Origin: Riptortus pedestris
Lineage: Eukaryota; Arthropoda; Insecta; Hemiptera; Alydidae
Length of the DNA: 64,000 nt
Reading direction: 5' to 3'
Assembly (NCBI GenBank): GCA_019009955.1
Contig: CM032230.1
Span: 9,597,501-9,661,500 of the forward strand
Shown here piece after piece: positions 22,195-32,734 of this stretch. The position numbers and the translations under genes were made by a program. Under the pieces are notes generated by a model that worked only from the letters and a program-made list of their open reading frames with translations, was not told where the DNA came from and did no database searches. How positions within the stretch are numbered: position 1 is the stretch's first letter; every line of letters starts with the position of its first letter.

Positions 22195-22960
22195 TGGGCG
22201 TCATCACCCCTTCGGATAGTCCCTGAGTCGGCACCAGTTGTGCTGGTTTAGAAAAACGAAACCCAGGACGGGAGTTAATAGAATGTAAGTACGTTATTTA
22301 TGCTACGGATTTTGAGGGGGTTAAACGCAGGTTTGGTTAACACGACCCAGCAGACCGTACCCCTTGCCACTGTATTCAAGAAACCACTTTGTAACAATTA
22401 GGGGACGAGCAAGTATTTTAGTACCATCGATTCTGGCCAGCGGGGTTCCACCAAATACCCATATATCCCCCGTAGTGACCGAGAGAAGACGGCTTTTACC
22501 CATCTAGAACTCTAGGAGGCTCACTGGGAAATACAGGAAAATGGAGCTCGCGGTTCGGTTTGTGGTGAGACGCTAGAGCGGCCGGCCTAAGCGTTCCAAC
22601 TGGAAACTATGGATCAGGTGCTAGGCAGAAACTTTAGAAGGGCCGGACGGCTGTTTAGGCTTACATTCGACGACATAGCTGATCCATAGCGATGGATGCA
22701 GGAGGTGTCACGCGAAAAGGTTAGACAGGAAAAAGTCCGTGGTCGACTTGTCTCGATCAGTCTAACTTGAACGGTCAAACATGCGACGAAGTTCGTAATT
22801 TTCGCGGTAGCCTTGAGGCTAACGTATCTTGGGCATTGTTGTTACCCGAGATGGAGTCAACAAGCCAGGACCAACTCCAGAAGTTGATGCTCGTGAGAAA
22901 AGCTTTTCCCGCGGCGCCAACTAACGCCAGTGAAGTCAGGTCGTTCCTGGGGTTTGGCCA
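22195..22960 (+). pseudogene. Gypsy reverse transcriptase remnant
   Basis: Conserved blocks appear in order but in different frames. ITPSDSP followed by a stop codon and SAPVVLV lies near 22200-22250. DREKTAF is at 22477-22497. The catalytic Y-I-DD-IA box is at about 22662-22680, with one extra base inside it. An AS-EVRSFLGF connection motif lies near 22926-22955. These are the usual finger, palm and connection landmarks of Ty3/Gypsy RT, which copies the element RNA into DNA. At least four frame shifts and several stops are present, so it is inactive. Confidence 0.88.
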
Positions 22961-23099
22961 GTTTACTGACCGACGCATTGTTATAGTGGGTTTGCTGAGA
23001 TTGCCTAAAAAACCCCTGACGTCCTTGACGGGACCAAAGGTTCCCTTTGTGTGGGGGGCCAGAGCAGAAACGTGCGTTCGAAGGACTGAAGCAGTTCCT

Positions 23100-23515
23100 T
23101 TGCTAAGAAAATGTTCCTGGTATACCCTGATTTTAGAGATCCGTTTATCCTTTCAACAGACGCCTCGGGTATCGGCAATTGGTGCGGTCTTGTCTCAGAT
23201 GAGAGACGGCCAAAGAGCGACCAATTAGCTACGCAAGCCGACAGTTAAAGAAAGCCGAGTCTAACTACTCGGCAACGGAACGGGAACTCTTGGCGGTAGT
23301 GTAGGGCTACAAAAATATACCGCTGCTACTTATTAGGAAGGCGGTTCAAGCTCATAACCGATCATGCTGCCTTAAGGTGGATGCTTCTTAAAGGTGCATG
23401 ATCCATCGGCTCGTTTGACGAGGTGGGCTCTGCGGTTAACCGAGTTCGACTATGAAGTAGAACATAGGCCGGGGAAAGAATCACGGCAATGCAGATGCAT
23501 TGAGTAGAAGGGTTT
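23100..23515 (+). pseudogene. Gypsy RNase H remnant
   Basis: The stretch shows the STDASG-I-GAVLSQ block near 23153-23197 (first catalytic Asp in DASG) with a frame shift directly after DASGIG. It then shows a SATERELLAVV block near 23267-23300, which carries the catalytic Glu, and ends at NADALSRR near 23488-23511. In the intact family this domain removes RNA from RNA-DNA hybrids. Stops and shifts lie between all three blocks. Confidence 0.85.
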
Positions 23516-23639
23516 CGCCCAGCTGAAGAGCTGTGTGTGGAGTAGGGACAGGATATTGGCCTGCCTCAACAAAAGGACTCGTGGTGCCAGTCCATGGTAA
23601 CGACGAGTCGTTCGGATCAGGTCGTGAAGGACGCGGACG

Positions 23640-24760
23640 GTGTTTTGTATTGGGACCCAGGGACTTCTACCGGTTCTGATTGGCGACTGCTCGTTCCGGT
23701 GGTAATGAGGAAGGACGTTTTGACGGATTGTCATGCATCCCCCTGGGCGGGTCATCCTGGCATTGAACGCACCTCTGCCATAGTCCACCGCTCGTATTAT
23801 TGGACCGAGCTGGAAGAAGGACGTGGCAGAGTTTGTTAAAAAGCTGTGAGGCCTGTTCGAAAAGGAAGGAACGCCGGCAGGCTTACGCGTCCCTGTCCAA
23901 CGCCCTTATATGGCCAGAGCACCTTTCGAGCAAGTCTCGATGGATGTGGTGGGACCATTTCCCAAAACGGGCCAGGGTAACAAGTACTTGCTCACGTTTA
24001 TAGATCATTTCACGAGATATGCCGAGGGAATCCCCATTAAGGACCTAACAGTGAAAAATCAGCCCGCGGTTTTGTAAGAAATAGTCACGAGGCATGGGTG
24101 TGCCGCTCAGGCTTCTGACCGACCAAGGGCGCAATTTTGTGTCCAAGTTCTTCAGGCAAGTGTGTCAGCTACTGGGAACAAAGATGGTTCAAACAACTCC
24201 TTACCACCCGGAGGTGTAATGGTATGATCGAGAGGCTCCATCGTTACGATTACAGAATCAGTTTCACACTATGCCAGGAAGGACGGTAGGGATTGGGATA
24301 GATGGGTCCCGTATGCGCTGATGGCATATCGATCAATACCGCATTCCTCCACAGGCTACTCACCGAATTTCCTGATATTCGGTAGAGAGCTGACTCCCCC
24401 GTCGTTCTGTGACTCGTCCACCCCTGAGAGAAGGGGAAAAGCCTGGGAAGACCAGGTTGGCAACCTCAGACACCGCCTTTTCAAAAGGCGTATGAAGAGG
24501 CAAGAGCCAGGGCTGAAAAGACGTGGGCGGAACGAACACGATATTGTAAACAGAAGGTTAAGGGAGCGTGTATTCAAATGCGGGGGATCGAGTTTATTTG
24601 CATGTGCCTGCAGTAAAACCAGGTCACTTTCCAAAATTCCATTGCCCTTGGACGGGACCTCATGAAATTGTGAAGGTACTGTCTCGAGTAACCTACGAGG
24701 TATTACTTAGTACCGGGGGTCGGATGGTGGTCCATGCAAATCGCTTAAAGAAAGCGTACT
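23640..24760 (+). pseudogene. Gypsy integrase remnant (HHCC finger, DDE core)
   Basis: The zinc finger starts at HASPWAGHPGIERT (23732) with its cysteines in SCEACSKRK (near 23840). The core has MDVVGPFPK with the first Asp at 23943, LLTDQGRNF with the second Asp at 24121, and MIERLH with the Glu at 24230. The spacing from second Asp to Glu is about 35 residues, as in the D,D35E family. MAYRSIPHSSTGYSP (24321 onward) and the PGHFPKFHCPWTGPHEIV block (near 24610-24670) follow as in Gypsy pol. The frame changes at least five times. It is the most readable part of the element. Confidence 0.92.
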
Positions 24761-25610
24761 CAAGTGATGAGGGGTCGACTCCAGAGGTCAACCAGGCGGT
24801 TTGATGGACCTAAACCAGTGTCGGAAATACTACCGGAAGAGCCGTCTCTACTTGAGATGTGGCCCGGTGCACCTTACCACCTGGAGGACGAATACTTTGG
24901 AGGGTGTGGCGAGGAGGAAGAGGCGCAGGGCGCACAGGCGCCAGCCTCAGGCCGCGTGACCCCTGTGGAAGGGATGTCGGAGTCTGCAAACGTGGAGCCG
25001 GGGGATAATTCGTTAGACCCAACGGGGCAAACGATCGTGTTAGGGAATACTCAGCCGGAAGGGGTAGTCACTCCTGAACAGTCGGAAGGGGATAGTCACT
25101 CCTGAACTGTTAGAAGAAGCACCGGGCCCTCAGGAGACCACAGCCTTTGGGTTTGCCAATGACGCCAATACCAGTCGCGCCAGGCCCGAGTTCAGGCCAC
25201 CGCCATTCCCGATGCCCCGTGCGTACAAAATCAGCAGTCCGTTGTCCGCTACCTGATTGCCCAACCCCTGAGACCCAACGAAGTGTTCTGGGAGAATACT
25301 TCAGACGGTTGCGAGATCGGTACTCGAAGGGCAGTGTAGAGTCCCCTGAGGTAAGAGACGGAGGGAAGTGAGGAAAGTACCCTCGTTCCAGGGGAAAGTA
25401 GCGATTCAGGAGAGGATTCCACTCTTCGGGCCCCTAGGGGGGGGAACGGTTTCCGAAGGGAGTGAGGAAGAGTCGGAAAGGTCGGGAGAACTTACACAGG
25501 ACCCCGAATGGAGTCCTCCGCACTTGGCCAGGGACGTTGCGCCACGGTCTCCGTACCAACTTCGCCATCGTAGAGCACTCGATGGTCCAGGGAGGCGAAT
25601 GAGCCTGTGA
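24761..25610 (+). pseudogene. Pol C-terminal tail after integrase
   Basis: An acidic, proline- and glycine-rich stretch runs in adjoining frames (24764-25105, 25147-25371, 25368-25610) and ends PYQLRHRRALDGPGRRMSL then stop. A terminal Y-x-LR-x-R is common at the end of Gypsy Pol, so I place the Pol end at 25610. Two near-identical phrases EGVVTPEQ... and the following repeat near 25063-25100 show a small internal duplication. Confidence 0.6.
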
Positions 25611-27243
25611 TGAATTACAATTAGCGAAGTCGAGACTCTTAGAGTAGGTATTTCTAGTACCTGGGTTAAGGATAAATTTTAATTCTGTTTGTTTGGTTGG
25701 GTGTTGCGCGAGTGATAGGGACCTATCACAGGAATCACAGGGAGGGACATCCAGGAATGAGGGGATAGGGTAAGCAAGTGTCCCCCCTCTAATGATGCCT
25801 TTTAAATGAAACAGTAACCATTACTGCCTCTCTTCCGTAAACCCCGAACTTGCCACTTTCGAGTTGTTATTTAGGCTTGAGTGAAACGAGTAAGGGTGGT
25901 GGGTGGAGTTGTGCTCAAAGGGGAATTCTTTTCGCAAGGGTCCTATTGCGTGGAGTTGGGAATTAGAGAGAAACCTGCGGGATTGATGGAGCTGGTCTCT
26001 CCCGATGAGGTGTGACTTTGGTTTATCAGGTGGCAGACGAGCCAAATGTCTACTTGACAGTACTGGTCGGAAGGTACATCGTGTGGCTACAAACGCACGA
26101 GGTATGTGCGGTCTTAGATTCTTGCCACTGAAGACTTCAGGAGCCGCCCATGACCGGACATACAGCGTGCGACTGCTAGACGGTCCTGCAACCGGGCACA
26201 AACCTCCTACAGCGTATTTCCTGCAGGCGCTGCCAGATAGCAGTAGGAGTGCTTCTCGCGAGTAAGGGACGGGCAGCAAGTATGCCCCTATTAAAAGACG
26301 ACAAGGATTTGGAGGAGGGTGTAGAACCAGGGGGAAATTTATATCTGCCCGGCTAGATTTCCCATCATGTTAAACAGAGGAGTACGTCTTCCTGGTATGA
26401 ATTGAAATGTTTCACGGCAAGGCCGCCCTGCCCTCATGTAGGTGGGAAATTGGCTTTTGGAAGGCTTTTGCGCTCATCGATGGTTATGGATGGATAACAG
26501 AATGATGGAGCTCATCCATGAAGAATGGGATATACAGCTCTTTCCTACTGAAGACGTCCATCCTACCAGGGCGCCAAGGGATAAATGGTGCCTTATGGAT
26601 TTGGAGGCAACTACAATGCCTTCGAGACGGTACCATCAACTGGAACGGCGGGCGAACTTTCGAGTTCCTCAAGGCTATGTACAGTACGGATGGCCAGAAT
26701 ACGTCCTGTTTGCCCTATGGCCGTAGACACGGAAAAATGGATCTCGGCCAACTGGACGTGGATGGAAGTGAAGCCTAACGACCCACAGGCGCTTCCCACT
26801 CTGTCGGCCTGGAATACGACAGAGGTGCGAAAGGCTGTTTCTTCACTTTTGGCGGCAGAGGGGACTCCAGGACGCAGCAGGAAGGCTTGGCCGACGTTGG
26901 CGGAGGTGGAGGAATCACCTACAGGAACTGCGCTGGAGGAGCCACGTTGAAGCTTCAGGATGGGAAATGTTCATGTGGATGGTGGTCGGCTTCGGGACAA
27001 CCCTTTTGGTGGGAGGCAATCGCCTTCGTTGGCGGTTATTTGGGATGGCCAAGATGCGGCGGAGTATGGCCGAGGAGACCGCAGACGGGGTGCGCTTTGG
27101 AGGAAGCGTTTTGCGGCACACGTAGAGGTTGAAAACCCCTAAGGGGACCGGGTGGAGAATTTGGACTAATGAGTAACCGGGACCCTCGAATAGTGGTTTG
27201 TTCTAAAGTGCCGTTCTAGGTGTGTGAAGCGACACTTTTTCAG
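25611..27243 (+). other. Post-Pol region of the Gypsy element, 1.6 kb, unassigned
   Basis: The stretch between the Pol stop and the polypurine tract is long for a simple 3' leader. Overlapping open frames at 26442-26726, 26518-26778, 26585-26950 and 26887-27132 show fairly high G+C but no signal peptide, furin-like site or fusion motif that I can see. It may be a dead third frame or non-coding. I cannot choose. Confidence 0.5.
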
Positions 27244-27255
27244 TGAGGGGGGTAT
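27244..27255 (+). promoter_or_regulatory. Polypurine tract
   Basis: The run GTGAGGGGGGTAT lies directly before the 3' LTR, the normal priming site for plus-strand DNA. Confidence 0.75.
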
Positions 27256-27754
27256 TGTTAAAGGTGTAGTGTGTTTAGTTTTTAATTGTAAAGGGTAGTG
27301 AGTTTTGATAATAGCTATTAATCATGTAATTACTCATGTATTTGGTATAAGGCAGGTAATTGTTGTAAGATATTAAATTATTTAATATGAGTTTACTTGG
27401 CGTGGGCTGGCTGGTGCTTAGAGAGGGGTTTTCCTGCTGACCGGTGCAAGTGCTGCAAGAGGGTGAGGGCCGGGGGGACAGTGTCCTGCAAGGCAGGGTC
27501 TGGGTGTGCGTGTCAGTGCTGTAGCAGAGAGACACGACCCTCAGCATGTATTGGCCATGGATAATCCTAGGTGAGAGACGCTTTGGGCATACCCCATTTA
27601 TCTGATAGGCCAGTCCCCATTCCCGTTTATTTTAGTTTTTATGGTGTTTATATTTTTTTGGTGTTAACTACTTTTTAAACTATTTGTAAAATATATGGAT
27701 TTAAAGAGAAATAGGTACTATTCATCACCTCCCTCTTCACAGAAAATCCCTCAT

Positions 27755-27758
<4 letters not shown>
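27256..27758 (+). repeat. 3' LTR of Gypsy element
   Basis: It starts TGTTAAAGG and ends CATTACA. About 500 bp against about 526 bp in the 5' copy, with many indels and substitutions between them. The canonical TG...CA ends are kept here. Confidence 0.9.
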
Positions 27759-27826
<68 letters not shown>

Positions 27827-28265
27827 TGTTACCGTTCTAGCGGTCGCAATTTTTGTTTGATCGTTACCAAACTCAATATTTAGTCGTTTAATGTAAAAAT
27901 AAAGATCAAGTTCGTTAACGGCTGAAATCGGACAAGTGGGAGGGGGGGTTAGAGGGGAGGAGTTTCGAAAATTCGAAATATCTCGTTACTATACGTCGAA
28001 TCGAAAAATGGTACATAATAAATCTTATTGCAAATTAAATTTACTATACATATTGTTATATACATTTATTCTCTATCTTGAATATTAACCGAGATGTTTG
28101 CATATTTTTATTAAATCTTGGCGGCTAACGGACGAGAGTAACTCTCCCGCCAAAAGCTAGCTCGACCGTTTCCTTGACTGCTCGGCTCTCGTGAAATGTA
28201 TCTACTGTAAAACTTCTTGTGGGAAATCTGCTTAGTTTACGCAGCCCCTGCGTGGCGGACTTTTT
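27759..28265 (-). mobile_element. DINE/Helentron-like element, right part (split by LTR element)
   Basis: It begins inside the TA tract (27759-27823), then TGTCTGTTACCG and the rest of subfamily A to the 5' terminus, CTGCGTGGCGGACTTTT. Together with 18408-18522 it makes one copy of about 620 bp. Confidence 0.92.
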
Positions 28266-28267
28266 TT

Positions 28268-28456
28268 AACGTTCACTTTTGCCACTTTTGGGACGGTTTA
28301 TCTATAGGTTACCAAAATTTTCTAGTCAGTGATTAATGCTTTTTTTTCCATGAGTACGGCACTAATTAAATTCTTATTGCCCAGGGCTGAATCGAACACG
28401 CCACTCTGGGTTTACTGTGCGAGATTAAGGCCAATGCTTTAACTCACAAATAAAAC
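28268..28456 (-). mobile_element. tRNA-derived SINE copy
   Basis: It starts with the tail (AACGTTCACTTTTGCC) directly on the T-run that ends the previous element. The tRNA-like head is at the right, with a damaged B box (GCTGAATCGAACACGCC). Confidence 0.8.
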
Positions 28457-28589
28457 GAATAATCCCAAGAAGTGATTAGAAACAAGTCTTTATTCTCAGC
28501 TGTACATTCACTCCGAATAAAAAGGGGGAAAAAAATAAACGTTTAAGACAGATTTAAAGGAAATGCATGTTTTTGTCAGTTCCATTATG

Positions 28590-28910
28590 GCGGCTGTAAT
28601 TTGGTGGGGGGGGGCGAGGGATAATATTTCGGCCTCCATCTAATTCTCATTTCCCGGCAACACTTTCCCTCGCAGACCAATTTAGAATTGCCCAGGCCTC
28701 TGTTTGGATTTTCTCTCTCGGAAAACTTAATGCCATATGATTAATTTCCGTGCCAGAGTAATTACAACACTTACTAAAAAATGTTTTCACGCGATTTCCC
28801 GAGGGGAAACGACCTCTTGAGACTGAACTGACAGCATGATTTTTGGCGTATTTCGCTTGAACGGCCGTTTGAGCTAGCATGTGACAAATATCGTAACGGG
28901 GAACGGTGTT
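28590..28910. other. Non-repetitive island, possible regulatory element
   Basis: It contains TTAATTTCC/TAATTAC-type homeodomain cores and CATATGATTAATT. The 77-residue minus-strand frame here has no recognisable domain. Confidence 0.25.
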
Positions 28911-29077
28911 TGAAGACGAAAAACAGACATACAGAATATGTCTATTGTTGTGAGTTCAAGAAGAAGAAAATCTAGATTACGAATCCCGTTCCAAATTTAA
29001 TATTTGAAAAAGGTTTTTTGCCTTTGATATACTAAGGGAGTTTATTTGTTTTAATTTTTTATTGTTTTTTTTTTTTT

Positions 29078-29148
29078 TTAAAGAAGATTTCACTTAAGGG
29101 AAATCAGCTTATTGTTATATATCAAGTTTGGTAACGATAAGACAAAAA
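29078..29148 (+). mobile_element. Outer DINE/Helentron-like copy, left remnant
   Basis: It ends at GGTAACGATAAGACAAAAAT and resumes at 29761 as TGCGACCGC. It is interrupted by the copy at 29149-29760. Confidence 0.8.
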
Positions 29149-29760
29149 TAAAAGTCCGTCACGCAGGGGCTGCGTAAACTAAGCAGATTTCCCAAGTGAA
29201 TTTTTAGAATAGAGAAATTTCAGAATAGAGTCAAACAATTACGGGAACGGCCCGAACTAGCTCTTGACGGAAACCTCACGACTAGACCCGAAGTTAGCCG
29301 ATCTCATCTCAGAAGCTGAAAACAGAAAAGTGCAAATATCTCGGTTAATATTCAAGATAGAGAATAAATGTATATAACATTATTTATAGTAAATTAAATT
29401 TGTAATAAGATTGGTTCTGTATAATATTTTGATCCGACGTATAGTAACGGAGATATTTCGAATTTTCCCAAAATTCTCCCCTTTAAACCCCCCCTCCCAC
29501 TGATCCGATTTCAGCCATTAACGAACTTGATCTTTATTTTTGCATAAAACGTTTAAATATCGAGTTTGGTAACGATCAAACGAAAATTGCGACCGCTAGA
29601 GCGTTAACAGACAAATATATATATATATATATATAATTTTGAACGGACCTCATTTTCGTCCTCTCCTGGGTAGGATCGATGGACATTTGAAGAAATTTTT
29701 CGAAACTCGCGTCATGAGTACGACCTCAATAGCTGATTTCCCTTAAGGGAAATCTGCTAA
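29149..29760 (+). mobile_element. DINE/Helentron-like element, subfamily A, nested
   Basis: Complete copy with A-run, CCGTCACGCAGGGGCTGCGT and the 3' palindrome GATTTCCCTTAAGGGAAATC followed by TGCTAA. (TA)n lies at 29613-29634. It sits inside another copy whose sequence continues on both sides, which gives an empty-site reconstruction. Confidence 0.93.
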
Positions 29761-29935
29761 TTGCGACCGCTTGACCGGTAAACGGCAAATATATAGATAG
29801 ATAGATGTGTGTGTATGATAGATAGGAATATACAGTTTTGAACGGAACCTCATTTTCGTCATCAATTGGGATCGATGGCCATTTGAAGAAAAATTTCGCG
29901 ACATGAGTAAGATCTCAATAGCTGATTTTCCTGAT
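29761..29935 (+). mobile_element. Outer DINE/Helentron-like copy, right remnant
   Basis: From TTGCGACCGC through a GATA/GTGT microsatellite (29791-29825) to AATAGCTGATTTTCCTG, where it is cut. Confidence 0.8.
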
Positions 29936-30223
29936 CTCGGTTATAACAAGCAGGATCGTTAAATGTTATTGAACTAATCTTGTTAAACTATTGGTGCTCT
30001 ACAATTGTTTTCAATTCATTTTTTTGTAACTCAAGTATTCAGTGAGTTATTCTTACTTTCTTGTTTGCAGGCTTCAGTAACCCCTCCCCCTCCCGTCTAT
30101 TTCTACTCATCTGTTTTTTTCCGTAGAAGTAGAGAATTTGTGGTGAGATGATGTTTTCAAGTGTTCCATCATCACGCGGGAAATCTGCTTAGTTTACGCA
30201 GCCCCTGCGTGACGGACTTTTTT
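29936..30223 (-). mobile_element. DINE/Helentron-like 5' part, subfamily C
   Basis: C-type block with GCAGGCTTCAGTAACCCC, then TTTGTGGTGAGATGATG and the intact 5' end AATCTGCTTAGTTTACGCAG to GACGGACTTTTT. Confidence 0.85.
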
Positions 30224-30603
30224 AAACACAGAATAATGTTTCGTTAATAAATGCTATAAGTTGTACAGGTTAGCAGCAGCGCCGAACCTATACAGAACAG
30301 ATTAAATAACAAAAGTAAATATTTGAGCACGATTTGATACGTCCTTAAAAACGAGTTGAAATACGTTTGTTTCATCTCTTGAATATACAGAGGAAAAAAA
30401 GAAAAAAAAGAAATACAAATGCATATTCCGAACTGCTGACAAAATTCATTTCCGAGTAAAATGTTAATACACGGGACGCTCTGTATGCACCAAAAAAGAT
30501 CACGATGAAATGAGAAAATGAGAAAGGAAAAAAAAACATGGAAACAAATATTTATCCAGGATTTCTGCAAACGAGTCGGCGGATTTAAAATGAAATTCAC
30601 TGC
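30224..30603. other. A+T-rich spacer
   Basis: The hydrophobic minus-strand frame at 30244-30600 is T-rich on its sense strand and is probably chance. Confidence 0.35.
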
Positions 30604-30816
30604 TCATATTCCATTAGACAGATTGGAGGGAGGTTTCAACCTTTTGAAAATTTCATCAGCCAAAGCATTTATTTTCTTATTTATATAGCTCCTTTTTAAG
30701 AGTTTATCAAAGAGACGCTTGTATACTTTGGATTTGCACTGCCCAGCTCTGCTCTCATGTTGATTGAAAAACATTTTTAATTTGGAATAACGAACTTTCA
30801 CCCGTTCGTTTACCAT
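30604..30816 (-). CDS. Unrecognised basic 70-residue frame
   Basis: From the first ATG it reads MVNERVKVRYSKLKMFFN and later VYKRLFDKLLKRSYINKK, ending RLKPPSNLSNGI. It is rich in Lys/Arg with a regular amphipathic look and no low-complexity run. I do not know the family. It could be an exon, a fragment of an unknown transposon, or chance. No splice sites or repeat borders support a choice. Confidence 0.2.
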   Translation of the reverse strand: MVNERVKVRYSKLKMFFNQHESRAGQCKSKVYKRLFDKLLKRSYINKKINALADEIFKRLKPPSNLSNGI

Positions 30817-30829
30817 GCGCTTTTCCAAT

Positions 30830-31138
30830 GGGACGGTATAAAGTTACGTGCTTTTTGAATAATCATTTAGCAAAGCTTTAATTTTTTGTTTTTTTTTTCA
30901 AATATCCACTGATCCTAAATATTTCTAAAAGAATTATCCTATAACATTAAGGAATTTAAAAAAATGTATGTTTTCATTGACATGACTAAAATTTCAGTTT
31001 AATCGCTGAAAGCATCTATGTTTTAACATTTCATATAAAACTAAACATTTCGTTGTGAGCAAAATCAAACAAGAAGTGTAAATTTACAGAGGAGATAAAA
31101 TAATAATTCGAATGCAACTCCGTTATTATAAAAAAATG
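30830..31138. other. A+T-rich spacer
   Basis: Nothing recognised. Confidence 0.45.
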
Positions 31139-31579
31139 TATTTATTATACAAATGACGAAAGTAGATCATTTTACAACTCGAGTGAAACGTTTACCCACA
31201 AGCGAAGCGAGTGTGTAATTTACCAAAATATGAACAAAGTTAGGATGTTGTGAAGATTATGGTATGTTGTTGGTAGGTTATGAGCATGGTTGTGAAAGGT
31301 TATAAGCATAGTTATAAAACAACTAGTGATGATTGTGAAGTAGTGCAGTTATAAACAAGTGCAGGTTATAAACAAGGAAGGTAATTATTATTATATTTAA
31401 ATTTTAAAATATATTGATTATTTGCACCAATAATTCATTCACATTTCAATTTATTTTGTTAAAATAAATTCTTACAATGTTAAGAAAAATTTAAAAGCAT
31501 TTAATTTCCAACTTCAAATTATTTTTTTAATTTATACTTATTAATAATTAAGAAGGCAATTCACTTGCTTCACTTGTTC
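31139..31579 (+). repeat. Dispersed repeat, copy 1 of 2 (partner 45229-45703)
   Basis: It opens ATACAAATGACGAAAGTAGA and runs through TGGTATGTTGTTGGTAGGTT to TTAAGAAGGCAATTCACTT. Identity with the partner appears above 90 percent by eye. The foldback that starts copy 2 is mostly deleted here: only the left arm is present. Confidence 0.85.
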
Positions 31580-31699
31580 ATTTTTTTTTAATTTTGGTGC
31601 ATTCGCTCCACGAAATAAACAAATTTTGTGCATAATTGCCGAAAAACCAATAGGAAACGAAATATCCGCTATTTTTAATTTCAGGCTTCCCTTATAACC

Positions 31700-31941
31700 C
31701 CCACTCCTGTTCGTCTCAGAGGGCATTAATATAGCCTAAAGTCTAAGTTGGGTCAGTAGTAATATACGTACCAAGTTTCATAAAATTCGGTTCGACCGTT
31801 TATGCGTGAAAAGGTAACAAATAACCAACAAACAAACAGACACCAAAGAAACCAAATGCGCAGTTATGGTGTCTATGACATATGAAACGAAACGATATCG
31901 TGAAATTTCGCGAAAAAAATCAATGTACAGACAGAGGTTAC

Positions 31942-31977
<36 letters not shown>
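31700..31977. mobile_element. Possible Helitron- or LINE-end fragment followed by (TA)n
   Basis: The phrase CATAAAATTCGGTTCGACCG has the same form as the ends of the Helitron remnants near 14950 and 59555. A (TA)n tract follows at 31944-31977. It is too short to class with confidence. Confidence 0.35.
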
Positions 31978-31979
<2 letters not shown>

Positions 31980-32069
31980 CAAAACCACAATTGCCTTATG
32001 AGAAATTGGCTAAAAATCTTCACCCGCTAATTATTTAATTAAGCCTCGTTTTGTAACTAGAAATATTAT

Positions 32070-32365
32070 TCAGTGGAAGGACTCTCAATTTCCACAGAAA
32101 GACAAAGAGTGAAGTCGATCCTTCCCCCCTCTCGATTCCCTTGTCCTTTATATCGATTATTGAGGTTATTAATTAAATAATTTATTGGAGGCTCTAATTA
32201 ACTTGCATAACCCGATCCCTAAGAAGTGGGGGGAGGGGTCATTAGTCCCTCCAGGAATTCATTACCTATTCTTTCTTAATAATTCTCCACGGGGCTGGGA
32301 TCCTGAGGGAGGGGAGGGGATGATCGGAGGAGTGGGGGAAGATGAAAAACTCCACGCCTTTTAAG
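32070..32365. promoter_or_regulatory. Non-repetitive island with homeodomain-type motifs
   Basis: Dense TAAT/ATTA cores between 32155 and 32210 (for example TTATTAATTAAATAATTTAT), flanked by C-rich and G-rich blocks. Enhancer-like by motif density only. Confidence 0.25.
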
Positions 32366-32734
32366 GTTTCACAGTCCAATTGAAAAATGAATGTAAAAAT
32401 TGTAACTCTAAAAGAAATATTTACTTAATTGTCTTAATAAGATGTAATAAGTAATTATATATTTTTCATTTACTTCATATTTGATTTCAATGTTTTTGAG
32501 GACTTTCGTCCATCCATCTGTTTCCAAAATTGATGTAAATTACACAAGTTAATCTTATTTATTTATTCATTTGTCAGTATGTGGCTCCTTATTTATAAAT
32601 TTGTACTCATATAATAAAACTATTAATTAAAATATTAAATTGCTTTCTATCTTGTTGAAATGAAATTATGTATGCTATTATGGTATAATTATGCTTACAT
32701 AATCACATTTTATGATTTTTGTAATTATCGTTAA
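32366..32734. other. A+T-rich spacer
   Basis: Nothing recognised. Confidence 0.45.

Larger units (their letters stand above)
18523..27758 (+). mobile_element. Ty3/Gypsy LTR retrotransposon, decayed, ~9.2 kb
   Basis: The element has two related LTRs, a primer site, a polypurine tract and the order protease - reverse transcriptase - RNase H - integrase, which defines Ty3/Gypsy. (Ty1/Copia has integrase before RT.) It is noticeably richer in G+C than the flanks. It sits inside the (TA)n tract of a Helentron-like element, with halves at 18408-18522 and 27759-28265, so a target-site duplication cannot be told apart from the TA repeat. Coding regions are broken by many frame shifts and stops. The two LTRs differ by many substitutions and indels, which points to an old insertion. 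No intact gag or envelope is visible. Confidence 0.92.
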
